Source of the DNA: Linepithema humile
Taxonomy: Eukaryota > Arthropoda > Insecta > Hymenoptera > Formicidae
NCBI RefSeq assembly: GCF_040581485.1
Contig: NC_090132.1
Span: 3,731,001-3,795,000 of the forward strand
Direction of reading: 5' to 3'
DNA: 64,000 nt
The position numbers and the translations under genes are program-made. Positions 13,441 to 25,956 of the stretch are shown here, one piece after another (position 1 is the first letter of the stretch; the number at the start of each line of letters is the position of its first letter). The notes under the pieces are model-generated. The model was not told the DNA's origin, did no database searches, and saw only the letters and a program-made list of their open reading frames with translations.

Positions 13441-13621
13441 ATGAAGATGCGCGCGTTCCGAAGGAAAAATGATAAAGCAACAACCGATGAAGTGGCTCTT
13501 AATGACAGCCCCGAGTTTATAGTCCCAGACGAAATTCTACGAAGCCGACGAGAGATCGTTATTACGGTAAACCCGACAAATTGTAAATGGAGCCACTCGT
13601 TCTCGCGAACCTACGGATACG
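13441..13621 (+). CDS. Candidate 5' coding exon, in phase with the acidic exon (unproven)
   Basis: ATG at 13441 (context gtggaATGA, G at -3) opens 60 codons of balanced composition starting MKMRAFRRKNDK. The frame runs into TACG|GTGAGC, a fair splice donor at 13622. The exon would end with one base, G, which exactly complements the GG that opens the exon at 30688 and gives Gly. Unlike most frames in the window it is not repeat-derived. Against it: the intron would be 17 kb, phase agreement has a one-in-three chance, and the peptide does not look like the MPRRKQ start of vertebrate TSHZ. I do not recognise the sequence. Confidence 0.2.
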
Positions 13622-13886
13622 GTGAGCAACCAGCGGGGTCGAATTAAGCTCTGAATTTTGCTTCATTATCCGTAATTATGAATAACCCTAATTTAGGAAC
13701 GAGCGAAGGAGTTTATCATAACGGCCAACGAATAAAATTTCCGAACGCGTCGATTATATTCGCTGTGTAAAGCGCACTGACTGTCACAATCAGCCAACAT
13801 CCACCCATGATTCTTAATAATTATTCGCCGTTCCTCAAAGCTGTTATCTACATCAAAGAATCCTGGAGACGAAAACAAAAGGAAGA

Positions 13887-13904
13887 GGGGGGGGGGGGGG
13901 GGGG
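13887..13904. repeat. Poly-G tract (18 G)
   Basis: Longest uninterrupted G run in the window, in a purine-rich context; potentially quadruplex-forming. Confidence 0.93.
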
Positions 13905-13909
13905 AGAGA

Positions 13910-16150
13910 AAGGAGCGGGAGGGTAACTGGTTGCGTACACGGATGAAGGGAGACGCCAGAAGAAGAGGGGTTCTAGAGTTTAAGTTAGGTCGGTCGGCTG
14001 ACCCGGTTGACAATCGATTGACGGCTGTCGCCAAGACCTCCACCCTTGCCTCTTTCTGTTTCGACGTGTTCATCGTGTTTGAATCCGTCACCCTCCTTCG
14101 CGCAGAACCTGCTCGCTCCGACAGGTCGAATAAGTTCCCCTAATTATTCCCCGCCATGGGAACAGGAAATCGAACCTCTCCGACAATTAGCCGCGTTTCA
14201 TATTTCATGCCGCTAATTTCTAATTCATTATCATTTTTACCCATTTCGTCCCTATTGATTCCGCGCCATGCGAACCGAAAAACACACACCGACATGTATA
14301 TAATAGCATGCGGCAAGCAGAGATGATGCTCAAATGATGTTGTCGATTATTAGTACGTTCATAATTTAAGTATCACGGTAATGACAATACCGCGGGAGAA
14401 AGATTGTTTCGCGAAACAATACAGTTGCGAGTTTGCGCGTTACACAATGAGATAAAATCGTCGGGGAATAATCCTAGTCTGTTTACCGTCGGGAAAAAAA
14501 AGATACGGCCGCGCGCGAAAGACTCTTTTCTCTTTGTGTCGCGGCGAGCTCCGGTACAATCCATTTCCCTCGTTTCTATCTGCGATCCTGAATTTAATTA
14601 AGAAGTTGCCAATGGCCGCCGATAAATTGTAGCTCCGCTCCCGCGCGCTCCTGTCGAAGCGCCGCGATTCGATGACGAGGGGAGACGAAGACGGCGAGGC
14701 GTGAAGCAAGGCCGCGCCGAGCGCGCGGGGTGAGTGCGTTGAACGAGAAAATGTACAGCATACGGCCATCCCTCACGACGCGGCGACGGTGTGAAGAGGG
14801 TGTGTATCTATACAAATGCATAATGCGAGCGTACACCGTCGCATGCAGCCGCGAGCACATACACGCGACTTCCACAGCGGGCCTCTCATCCTGAGGAAGG
14901 TTTGCGGAGGCGGCGAGGTGGGTGTAGCGGGCGGTGCTGGATATTATTTGCCGAGGACAGTGACAAACGCCCGTCAACGTCACTTCCACTCGCACCCTCA
15001 GCTTCCACCACTACCGTCACCACCGCCGCCGCCGACACCGCTGCCGCTCCGTCGCCCGCGTGCCCTCCACCCGCGTTTCCACCTCCCCTCCTCTTCCTCC
15101 TCTCGCTCTTCGTCGTTCCTCTCAGGAGCTAGGAACGTGACGAGCATATCTAGCTCTGGACCAACTCGTCATCTCTGCCAGCCATCAGAAGGCGCCTCTG
15201 GTGACTGCGATGGCACCACCACTACTACGGCCAACGCCGTTACCAACACACCGTTGCATCTTCAGCTCCTCTCGCGCTCGCGCTCTGTGTACGTGAAATC
15301 GAAGAAGGTGAGAGGCGATGCGGCGCGGGTGGAAGGTCGGATGGAAAGGGGGAGGGTTGGGAAAGCGGGGGGGCTTGACGTATCGCGGCCTCACGTCATC
15401 CCGTCTTACTCGACGCTGTCCGTCAGACGAACGAACTTCTGCTGCACGGAGAATATACGAGCGCTTCTCCACGATTTTGCTCCCGTGAAAAATCGTTATT
15501 ACCCGAGAGTCCTCCGAGATGACGTCCCTTCCGCGGGTCTTTCGCTCGAATTTTCGGACAATTTTTTTTCACCTATCGCTTTATCAGATGATTTGTGCAC
15601 GCTCTTTCTGCTCGATCATCCGATTGTTCACTCATTTTTTCGCGCTTCGATAATAGGTCATACTTGAAAGTAACTTTTCTATAAAAATTAATCATTTACT
15701 CACGCAAAATCAATTGGAGCAATTGTTTCGATTGCGCAATTTTGCTTTAACCTTTTGTAACGTTCGTATCTTGTATTGATAAATTCTACAAATTAAATTA
15801 AATACAAACAATTCCAAAATATTTGAGAGAAAATTAGGAACAAGATAGTATCTATATTGTATCTCTATCATGATCGCGACTGCTATAAATAAAAATAAAA
15901 TTCAGAATTCACTACACTTTTTCGTGAATAAATTTCTCACATAAGGAAATATATCGCGTAAAATCGCGTAAAAGTCGCAGGTGTTCGCGCACCTTTCAAC
16001 TGCACCTAGACCTGCGCCCGCATCGCTCATTATCTTACCTTCGACACAAGCGAGTAATATTGTATTCCAGCAAACTGGAAGTATAACTAGACGAATGCTC
16101 TAGTTAGCCGTTGCGAGGAGCAGGGGGTTAGTTACGCAGAAGGGTGCACG
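13910..16150. other. Noncoding stretch with a GC-rich core
   Basis: Mixed sequence. 14640-15480 is GC-rich and contains an 850-base open frame (14816-15667). That frame is dominated by Pro/Ser/Arg runs from CCX and TCX repeats and has no domain I recognise; I regard it as compositional. 15660-16000 is AT-rich. Confidence 0.4.
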
Positions 16151-16151
16151 C

Positions 16152-16186
16152 TTCAGTACCGAGACAGCACACGGGCAGGAGGGTCG
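16152..16186 (+). promoter_or_regulatory. Candidate Inr + DPE core promoter
   Basis: TTCAGTA at 16152-16158 resembles the arthropod initiator TCA(G/T)T(Y), with A+1 at 16155. GGTCG at 16182-16186 lies exactly at +28 to +32 and matches the DPE consensus RGWYV in all five positions. One or two such pairs are expected by chance in a window this size on one strand. Confidence 0.2.
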
Positions 16187-16281
16187 CGGAGGGTGAGAAG
16201 AAGGGGGAGGGGGGGAGGAAGGTAGGATCGTACAGACGGGGAAGGAGTCAGGGGCGTAGGTAGTCATTATGTGGAGGGAGG

Positions 16282-16328
16282 TGACGTCACTGACGGTGAC
16301 GGATGGCTACACGTCAGGCAAGTATAAA
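16282..16328 (+). promoter_or_regulatory. CRE cluster with a TATA box
   Basis: A full palindromic CRE, TGACGTCA, at 16282-16289 is followed by TGACGG copies, a half site ACGTCA around 16311-16316 and TATAAA at 16323-16328. A start site would be expected near 16353. The order and spacing are those of a classical CREB/ATF-responsive promoter on the + strand. No transcript evidence is available. Confidence 0.3.
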
Positions 16329-16457
16329 CCCCATGGTACCCAATAAATTATTGCAACTATAAATTACTTCTGTGCTCACGATATAATGCTACGGCTACTG
16401 CGGCGGACGTAGTGTGCGTAGGACGTCGTACGTGCGGACGTGGTGTGCGTGCGCGTT

Positions 16458-16575
16458 ATGTGGATTTGCGTGCCTGGTCCTCTGTGTACGTACGGTCATG
16501 ACGATACGACCGCCGGTGGGGCGAGCAAACAAAGGTGGTACGATGCCAGACTAACTAGGCTCGATATGGGCATAG
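16458..16575 (+). CDS. Second candidate 5' coding exon downstream of the CRE/TATA cluster (unproven)
   Basis: ATG 16458 opens 39 codons, starting MWICVPGPLC, that reach ATAG|GTAACC, a plausible donor at 16576. Like the candidate at 13441 it ends with a single G, so it would join the exon at 30688 in phase. It lies about 100 nt after the expected start site of the CRE/TATA cluster. Against it: other ATGs precede it (16387, with a short frame), the peptide is unfamiliar and chance phase agreement is common. Confidence 0.15.
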
Positions 16576-16608
16576 GTAACCCCCTCCCCCCCCCCTCATA
16601 TACGGGAC

Positions 16609-16706
16609 TTTCTTTCTTTCCCCCCTTGATGCTCTCTCTTTCGCTGTGTCTCTCTCTTTCTCCTTCCTCCTCTCTCCCCTTTTCTCTCTTCTCCCTCTCT
16701 CGCTCC
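16609..16706. repeat. Pyrimidine-rich low-complexity tract
   Basis: Almost unbroken C and T with many CTCT units; the complement is GAGA-rich. Confidence 0.85.
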
Positions 16707-17019
16707 CGTTCGCTCGCGCGGTACGCGCGCAAACGGGCTCCTCGATTTACGAACGTTTCTGACCACCATATCCCGACTGCACCGACGTTTTTATTCGCGT
16801 TATGGGAATATACGCTAAGCCGACGAAAGCGAGAAGTCTGCGGGATTTACGAGAGCGTTCTCGCGCGAAAAGCTTTTTCCGCGATATTGATGATTCTGGA
16901 CGGAGCGATTCGTTGTCGGAGGAAACAAGCGAAAATAGCGACGTCATTATTTAAACACACAGTGCGATATTCCGTATGCCGACCAGTGTCCGAAATATAT
17001 TTCAATATTGCTTTTTGAC

Positions 17020-18960
17020 CTCATTTCACTTGTTTGCCGTCCAATTATTAGCGTCGTCTTTATTTCAAATCAAATCTGAAACAATCGATTTCTTTATTCA
17101 AGATTGAATCGTCATATTAATGCTTCAGTGTCGTTTCTCATTATATTTAGATGACCCGGCTGACGTTCTCAATATTTGCGATTCAGAATGAGATGCGCAC
17201 GAAAGGACGATAAATTGAGAGATTTCACGATATACATGCTAATAGTGGATATAATCGGCGAATGCTAAGCAAAACACCATTAGGGCTTAGATAGCGCGCA
17301 CCTCCTACATCTTCCCAGGGCGGAATCGTTTTTCGCACGCTTCCAGAACGCCCGGCCTCGTCGCGATGGAAACCACCGGGATAACATAATCCCGATACGT
17401 AATAAATATCGCCACGTCGGTGCCGTTCGACGGTATTGGTGCGTCTGTCTCTCATCTGGATGCCTTCGGGGGCCAGGAAAAGGGGCAGAGCGGGATTCGG
17501 CGGGGCCCGGGGGGCGGATATTATGGGCGAGCGAGTGAGTTATACGCCTTGCCGCATGTGTGTCGCATAAATCTGTTCCAACCTCGGTCCCGGCCCCCCT
17601 TACGACTACGCTGGAACTGCTCCGGCTTCGGAGCGACGGAGGACTGAGTGACTGACTGACTGCCACCTCTCCACCTCCTGGCCATCACCTCCTTCCGCCC
17701 TGCCGCGTATTTCCCTCAGCGAAACTCCGCTCCTCTAACTTTCCCCGACGTTTCCAACTGCGCGCACTGCCGAATGCCTGGCGCACCGAGAGCCAAGGGT
17801 GCACGTAGTTCGCGTTCGTTTAGTTTAAAATACGTGTTACACCGCGCACCAGTGGTATTTCGGTAACAGGAAAAACGTATTCTCCGCATTTTTCACCTTT
17901 AGATGCAGCGCACTCCGCTGGAGAAATTTCCGGACAATTATCGTGTAAAAGTGCTATTAGCAGACGGACGGATAAATCTTCTCTAAGACCGGAATGCGTA
18001 AACAACGTGAATTACTTGCTTTTTTGAAACAATTCTAAGATTTTTTAATTATTCTTGCGATGATTGTATCGCGATTAAATTCGCGATTTGCTGACACTTT
18101 AGTTTTATTTCCAAAGTACCAAATAATGCAATTGAGGAATTATTTAACACAATTAAGATTAGCGGACCGCGGTAAAGTTTTTCCAAAGATATCTGCCGTC
18201 GCGTGAAATTTTAGCCACTTCTTTCGTCGTAGAATTTCAACCGTGATTCATCGGACGGAACATCGAGATGATAGCTGCCGGCGCTTCGTAAATCGTACTC
18301 CGCGGCATATTAGTAGGGCTATATTTAGACGACTGTCCACCGATGAAATGGCACTACCCTAAGTCCTACGCGACGTAAGGAGGTGACTTATAGACCCCGG
18401 AATTACGAGGAAATATGGTGTAAATAATTCTCACCGCGCACATTGCGCGGAGCACTGAGTGAAAAAGTGTGCAATAATATACGCGACGATATCAAAAGTT
18501 AAACGGGTGCGTAACTTTAGAGTATTTAGTTTCCGCGTGACATCCGCTCTTTGACTGCACGAAGACGGCCGAGTGCTCGACGTTCTCGAGAGGATGACAG
18601 AGATACAATGTGCTTTCTGTGCGACGATGATATTCCATTCGAATGAGAGGCATTTCGCGCGCGCGCGAAGACGACTAAAAATAATCGCTATTAGAAACGC
18701 GCGTGTACGAATGCCGCTAGGGTTACGACGAGATACTAAGTGCAAGTTAAGACGCGAGTTATTTGTGTTGGGAAATCGAAGCTTGTCGGTGGACGTGAAT
18801 TAACTGAGGTCGTCGTGTGAGAGAGGAAGATTGAGAGATGCACCTGCCGTTCGCATCACCCATCCGTTACTCCAACGACACGAGCGCTTCTCTAATTTCC
18901 ATTCACACTAATCCGTAACGGAGCTCTATACGAGAGGAATCTTAGGAATTGATGCATATA
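17020..18960. other. Noncoding stretch
   Basis: Mixed composition, AT-rich at 17030-17270 and 18000-18180. GC-rich segments carry only short overlapping frames. No gene seen. Confidence 0.4.
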
Positions 18961-18967
18961 AATTAGA

Positions 18968-19017
18968 TAACGAACGCGCGCGTTCGTTAATTAACGGCCG
19001 GTTTTGGTTAACGGCCG
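18968..19017. other. 22-bp perfect palindrome followed by a 10-bp direct repeat
   Basis: 18968-18989 is a perfect palindrome with half TAACGAACGCG. It is followed at once by TTAACGGCCG at 18991-19000 and the same ten bases at 19008-19017. The compact symmetry suggests a protein-binding element. No known factor is assigned. Confidence 0.6.
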
Positions 19018-19159
19018 ACTAGGAAGCGACGAGATCGGATAACTGAAATGGCAATCATAAAATTCCACGATTGGCAGCGAGCGTAAGCGGTCTTTCACGT
19101 ATCCTCCGTTCGATTCGACGCAACCGTGAGAAAACACTGAGACCAACATCTGCCTCGGC

Positions 19160-20700
19160 GCGTTTACGTGCCACATTTCGTACGAAATCGCTCGCTGTGC
19201 GCTTTTGAGCCGTCAAGGCGAAACGAACGCGCGAGCGGTCCGGGGCGCAAGAACGATTCGGCGGAGTTAAGGAGAGAACGGGGCAGACGGGAAGACGAAC
19301 GGCGAGCAGACGCCCGAGGGGAGAAAAGATCGAGAGGCGCACCTGTCCTTCTGTACATCAGCCGTCCGTCATCCGGGCGACAGATCGACTCTGTCGGTGC
19401 GCCCGCCACGTTTCTCCACCTTCTGCGAGATGCTCGCGCGTACCACGTGGCATCGCACTTATTTACGTTGACACAATATTTATTAGGACGGATCGGTGAG
19501 TCGGCCGTTCGCTCATTCGCGCGGCCCGCCAGCCTATTTCGGGACCGCCCCCTCCCTCTTTCTCGCCCGCGGCAACGAAGACGACGACGAGGACGCCGGC
19601 AGCGGCGGACTACTAGCCAGCCGTTTCACGTGAGAGACACATCCACTCTTCTTTGGGATTAAGACGCGAACTGGTCACGCGCCTTATTTTCTTCTTGCCC
19701 GTCAAGACGCGCCGGATGCGCTGCCGCTCGCCGCTCCGCCAATTGCATCCCACGTTGAACGTTCGTCACGGAAGTTTTTATTTCGGGCCGTGACGGCGAT
19801 CAGACAGGCGCACCGTTGATCTACATACGCCGTATGTTACATTTCCCAACTGCGTGTTGGTCGCATTTCAGTATTTTCGCCAAAATAAAGCGATACTTGT
19901 CTTGGAGTTTTGCTTCTTTTATCGTGTCGTGTCGAGACTAAAAGAGATATTTATCTAAGATTTAATATAAGGACGTCAACAGGATAAATAAATGCTCTAA
20001 CAATATATTCCACTTGAAAAGAGTTTTAACAAGTGAGAAGTATCTAAATTGTATTAAAAAAGACGTATATTCTCTTTACTGCCAAAAAACATCTATAACG
20101 ACAGTCACCAACAATCTATCTTGCAAAAATTGATTAGAATAGATTAAATAAAAAGGCAATTACTTAGATTATATGCGTATTTGTTTACCGATTCATTAAA
20201 TTATTTCCAAAATTTCACGAAGAAATGAATCTTACACTTCGCGAGCGTCAATCTGTTTTTCGTCGAAAATTCAGAAACCGCAGTAGTAAAATTCGCTCTT
20301 TGTATTTGCCACGGTATCCAGAAAGAGGTGGATATTCGAGGTTCGCGCGGCCGCAAACGCCACTTCGCGAGAGGATATGACAGGGGCTGTGTAAACGCGG
20401 CGATAACCGGACGGATCGACACCAGCTGCTCTATGTTTGTTGCCGGTTCTATAAATAGGCCAGTCGGCCCTTTCTCCTCCTCGCGTTCGCGCTCGTGCGC
20501 CCACCGCCCCGCCGCCACCTTCATGCTCTTTCTCTTCCTCGCGATGCTTGAGAGATGTTACTTCGCTGACAATTATTGTTGTCACGGCCTCCGCTCCGGC
20601 AGTCGGTAACAGGACTGACACTTCGAAAGGCAGCGTGACGGAAAGCGCAAGAAAGAGCGGCGGAGGGCGAGAAGACACCGAGCAGCCCGACGGAGTGTGA
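19160..20700. other. Noncoding stretch, GC-rich then AT-rich then GC-rich
   Basis: 19160-19660 is GC-rich with Arg-rich frames. ATCG|GTGAGT at 19490-19496 looks like a donor but no exon is supported. 19850-20230 is AT-rich. No gene seen. Confidence 0.4.
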
Positions 20701-20705
20701 GGGAA

Positions 20706-20728
20706 AGAGAGAGAGAGAGAGAGAGAGG
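20706..20728. repeat. (GA)n microsatellite
   Basis: About eleven GA units in a longer purine-rich region (20640-20790). Confidence 0.9.
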
Positions 20729-21637
20729 AAGAGAGGAGACAGGGTGACGAACGAGGGGGGAGGAGAAGAGTGACGGATATCGTGATGAAGGCGTCCTCCT
20801 GTCACCTACCTCCCGCCCCCGTTCTTCGCGGCGCCCTCGCCACGCCGCGCTTGCACGGCTTCTCTCTTCGAGCCACGTCCGGTTCAAGATTCCGCCGGAA
20901 TTGCGCGCAAAGGACCAGCGGGCGAAAAGAAAGAATCGAATCCGTATGAGATCTCATCTCCCGGCAGCAGCAACATCGCGCTCGAGACAGCTGCGCCGAT
21001 CTTATTCGTGACTGTTGCGAGGGCAGTTTAATCACACCGCTTATCATCGGATGAGATCTAGATGCGATCTTCCGACGGAGTTAATATTATCCGAAAGAAA
21101 TATCAATTTTAACAGTTTTCATTTCAACGTCAATCCCCCCCTTCACTCGTGATTTGTTACCTTGAGAAAGTCTTAAGTTTTTTCCGCCTCGCGGCATAAA
21201 GTATAATCGTATAGCCTTTTAATTTCCGCGTTTGTGTAAAACTGTCGCGAAAATACAGCACAATATGTATTATTGTAAGACGACGAAAATTAATCCACGA
21301 GGATGTCATCGGAATCAACTTGCCGCGCTTCAAACCGGCGATATTTTGAGCTCGGAAAAATCCGTTAATTTCCGCTCCCGGTGGTAATATATCACGATAA
21401 GCCGCGCGACGTCGAGCGACGTTGTGTGCCGTTAAGGGTTAAAGAGAGAAGTAAACGCGTCGCAATCCTCCGGTTCGGAATATTAATCGCGCTCCTCACC
21501 GATCCCGACTTTCGCCTAATGTAAAACGCCGTGGGGACGGATGCTACTAACGAAGAGCGAAACGAGTTCGCGGATTTCGCCTTCCTGAGCAGCGGGAGCA
21601 ACGACGCATCGATCATCACTGTCGCCTGTTGCGCGAT

Positions 21638-21674
21638 TGGACGGACGGACGGACAGACGGTCGGACGGTCGGTC
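21638..21674. repeat. GGAC/GGTC tetranucleotide repeat
   Basis: Units GGAC, GGAC, GGAC, AGAC, GGTC in tandem with small changes. Confidence 0.85.
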
Positions 21675-21869
21675 TTACCGGACGTGCGCACCGTCCATCC
21701 ATCATTCAGTCGTCGTACCTGCATCAACGGGCGCATCTTCGGCGCCTCCGTGTGCGCGCGAGCATTAATACCATTCCACGAAGAACGCGCGAGACGATTA
21801 GCCCGATCGGTCTGCTATATTTCGGGCCGCGTCGTAAATTATTTCGCGCGACCGCATTAAATTTATCGC

Positions 21870-24800
21870 GGCGATGCCCGAGACCAGTTTCCGAGACGAA
21901 CGAGTGCCACTTAGCGGACAACTTTTATTCGCAATCGAGATGTGCGATTGACGCGAAACCGGACTTTTTATCTTTTACATCAAACGGTTGCGATGTTCTC
22001 AGGTTTTTGAAAATTGACATCTATTTCGTTATAAATACAATACATTTGTTTTTCGTGTAAAAGCGATATATGATATTTATCACGTTTGATCGATCGGATG
22101 AAATAGCAATATAAAAGGCACGAGTAAATGGATAAGCATAAACTATTTATTTAGTTTTCAAATATCAATATTTCAGCGTAACACAATTTTAAATTCTGCT
22201 TCTTAAAAAAATCATGAAAAATTATATTCGATTGAGCTTTACGTCAAGTACAAATCCATTTGTTTAATGGATGATTTGACAAATGTATTTTCAAGTTCGC
22301 CGCGAAACAAGCAGTACGTATAGATAATAACATATATCTGAGTTATTTTCGTGCATTACGCTATATAGTTTCAAAAATAGGTGACAGATGCGAAGTTTGC
22401 ATTGTGTACGTTTCCGGACGCTTTTAATCGCTACATTCGAGAGACGTTACGAAGATTAACGCCACCGAGGAGGAAGAAATGTAAACTGACAACGTCGAAA
22501 AATATCTTCTACCGGCAGGTTATCCGCCGTCTGTCGAGGATTCCTCGCGTATGATATACACTGTGCAAGGACTGTCACTAAAATATGAACGTTAATAACC
22601 CGTACACGCGTTCGAGCAGCGAACTGCGCGCCTTGCCAAAACGCCAACCTTTTTTTCGCGAGACACAGCTTTCGCGTCGCCGGACCTCCTGTCCATCACT
22701 CACCGTCAAGCCCAAATGTCTTTGCTCCGTTATCCCCCACTGTTCACTCTGCTTCCCGCTCCATCGCTGGGTCACTCATCATCCCAGATTTCTACGCTTC
22801 TATGCGCTACTGCGACGTTGGCGCGACGTCTAATCGCGCGCGGACAATCCACGCTCGCGCCAGAACGAATTAATATACGAATCGAGTCACTCACCCTTGT
22901 CGCACGCTCGCGAAAATTGGATTAGCGCGCATCGAGAGAGCAAATGTGTTGAAAGAGTCATTTTTATTCCGTAGAATTTTGTCGGAATATCAAAGTGCAA
23001 GTGAAACGATTCTATTTCGATATAACCTATTTGTTTTTCTATCAAAAGATAATAATGAGTTCATATAATAAGCGTAGAAGAAACAGGATTAATAACATTT
23101 ATGTGAAACATTTTCGTAGCAGAATATGTTTCTCAGTATAATAGTTCATAAAATTTTCCATTTTCTTTATCTGTTAAAATGTGAGTATGTTTATTATCTG
23201 CATCATCACAACAGTGAGCTGTGTGAAATATCTTGATAAAAAAGAATTTTTCTACTTAATTATTCATTCGTAATAGATCCTTTGGTAATATAGATAATTT
23301 TAATATTTTCTTAAACGTGTGAGTACTTGTGCGCAAATTTTTTCGCGCATCTAACAAATACAAATGGTTCTTTTTTATCGAAGTTGAAGTATATTTATGT
23401 CGCTGGTCAAATTATACACGGCAATTAATCTCGGTTAATTAGTCGTTGCGTCACGTTAATAGTAAATTATAAGTTATTAGTTTATCGACGGTGTAAATCG
23501 GCGGAAAGATTGACTTTGATTTAACAGTTTTATGTGCGCGCGATCTGCACACGCAGAGTAGCCTGTTATCATTCGCGTAAGAGTACGCGTGTATAGCGCA
23601 CGAATGATTGCCAACGGGGTGATAAAGTCGTCACGATCGGTCTCTACGATAAATAATCACACGGTTGTGCGATACCTTCACCCCCGCCGCGGTAATTTAT
23701 CGCGGCTCGCGAGCCCGCGAAGCGCGTACAGTTAGGCGGGCTATCAGCGTCGCGAATATCTCTTTAGCGTCGCTCTTTGCTCGCTGCATGAATATTACCG
23801 CACAAGATTTATAAGTATTCTGTTGTTCGGAATCAGGTCAGTGAACAATAGTTTCGGAGAGATATTAGTTGGATTTTTCGGAAAACAAAATATCAGAAAA
23901 ACTTTAAAAAATATTGTGTCATAAATCAACTGTATGCTATGATAGATATAAAAGATCTTGACGTTTATCGCGGAAAATTCGCTGAATGATTTGTAATCAT
24001 GGAAAAATGACAATTAAAAGCCACCAAGATTTTCGCCGAGATTATTATTCGAGACTAGCTTTGGTTCTGTCTTATGACGAGCACCAGTCGAATCAATGGG
24101 TACTAGTCGAAATCGCGCCTAGGCGGGCGTCCTACAGACGTCAGATTTTGTAGCGCTCGGTCGAACGAAATGAAAAGCGCGAACGAAGCTCCGTGGATTG
24201 CGGCGCGTAATATTCGCGGCAGCTCGCGCGATTTTGTTACGAAGCGACACGACAATTTCGCAGCGGAAACACCGGCCCCGGAAATCCAAGATCTCCGAGC
24301 TCGGTATTTCAAGGCGGGGGCAACTTGAAAGGGTAGCGCTTGGAAGGCGGACGCGCGATAGAGGGAGGGAGGGGGGAGAAGACGGGGGAAAGATTTCGAG
24401 TACACGTAGAGAAGGCGACGGCAGCAGGGAAAAGCAATCGGGCGACGCGGATTCGGGGTTTTCACAGCCCTTGTCGATCGCGCGAGATTGAACGAGGCGT
24501 GTCCAAGTGCCGCGACTTCGGAATATCCGTGGAAAATTGAAGGAGAGCACGCTCTATGCGGATTCCGCTTCCAACGGGTCCTGCAGCGCGGCACTGCCTT
24601 CCGTCGATCGTTTTTTAAATGGTTAACCGGTGGCATCTATGGGAATGCCTCTGCGTAAGGTACTTATAAACTTTAAATCGCGACGAAGGTACAAACTTTA
24701 TCAGTCAGAAAATACTAGCGTCTTCAAGAAATATCGAATTTGTCCTCCAAAAAGAATTGCACATGATAAAGTAACTTTGCAACGTAATTTTGACAAGTAG

Positions 24801-25040
24801 CGGAACTATTGTCATTCTAGTCCGTCTTTATCTTAATCATCAACTTTTTACTTTTCAATACACGTAAACCAGTCGACGCCGTCAGCAATTTCTTTTGATG
24901 GACCATTTCGAGAACTGTACATATAAATATAGACTCTGATCGACAACACGTTTACGATGACGCGAGTAGCAGCGGAGGAACGCGGTGGAAGGGGGAATTC
25001 GACAGACTGATGGAGTGAGTGTTGACTTAGGATAACAGTC
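21870..25040. other. Noncoding stretch, largely AT-rich
   Basis: 22020-22440 and 22940-24030 are AT-rich with frequent stops. 24110-24560 is GC-rich with overlapping Arg/Ser frames. No recognisable product. Confidence 0.4.
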
Positions 25041-25046
25041 GCCTCA

Positions 25047-25150
25047 TCAGTCAATCAGTCAGGTAGACAACGGTAGGAAGGTACTCCGTCTTCGGTTGGA
25101 ACCTGTCGTCTTGTTCTGTTCACGTCGTCCTAAAGAACACCTAAGTGAGT
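25047..25150 (+). promoter_or_regulatory. Tandem initiator-like TCAGTC pair with a downstream splice donor
   Basis: TCAGTC occurs at 25047-25052 and 25055-25060; both match the arthropod initiator TCAKTY. AA|GTGAGT at 25145-25150 could end a noncoding first exon of about 95 nt, and no ATG lies between. No DPE is at the right spacing for either. A weak candidate start site. Confidence 0.15.
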
Positions 25151-25956
25151 CACGAATCTGACCACCTGACATTCAAGGGACTTGAGATCGAGGGTCGAAA
25201 TGGGAAGAAAAAAAATAGAATGAGCCGAAGGGATCGAATGCTAAAGAAGTCCGTTTGTGGTCCTGATACCGAGCGCATTGATCTAATTCCTCGAATGTTT
25301 CTCAATGCGTCCGCGTCTCGGAGTGATATTGACGAAGAATGAATCCAATTTTTATAAATTCTCTCTTCCTTTTGTGATCGTGAATTTTGTATATTTTAAT
25401 TTGCAATTCAAATAAACGCGCATTGAATGATAATTTTACCTCATTCTTCTCTTTTACAGTGTCTCAGATGTGTCGGAAATCAGTCGGAGCAAAAGTTTTC
25501 GATCACTTTACGCGTAAATATTAGATTAGGAATTTGTCAGTTTCATTCGGAGCGATACTTTAATAAATTTTAACGGACGTCCCAGATTATAATCGTCTCC
25601 ACTGAAACTCTTGAAACAAGAGTGATATTCTTCCGAGCACAGAGCGCGACCCTCCCAATCGATCTGAAAAATCTGGATCATCACTTGAGGAAGTCGTAAA
25701 TCAACGTCTTGTATCTCTCGAATGCGGATTGAGTATGAGGCTTTGAAAGCCGGTTGCTCCGGGAGGAAGCGGAGTCGCGGGTCGGGGGCCGGGGGGAGGG
25801 AGCGAAAGAGACACGGAAAGAAGGACAGAAGGCACGCGCGAGGAGGAGAGGAAGAGGGGCGCGGAGGAAGGAGAAAACGGATTCACCCGTCAGTCACTCT
25901 CTGGCAGACCGCGAGAGAATCACAATGCGAGGCCTCCCTCTTCACGCCGTCCCTCT

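Noticed and set aside
14816..15667. 283-codon open frame on +
   Set aside because: Long runs of Pro/Ser/Arg/Thr from CCX and TCX repeats, overlapping frames on both strands, no domain. GC-rich composition explains the absence of stops.
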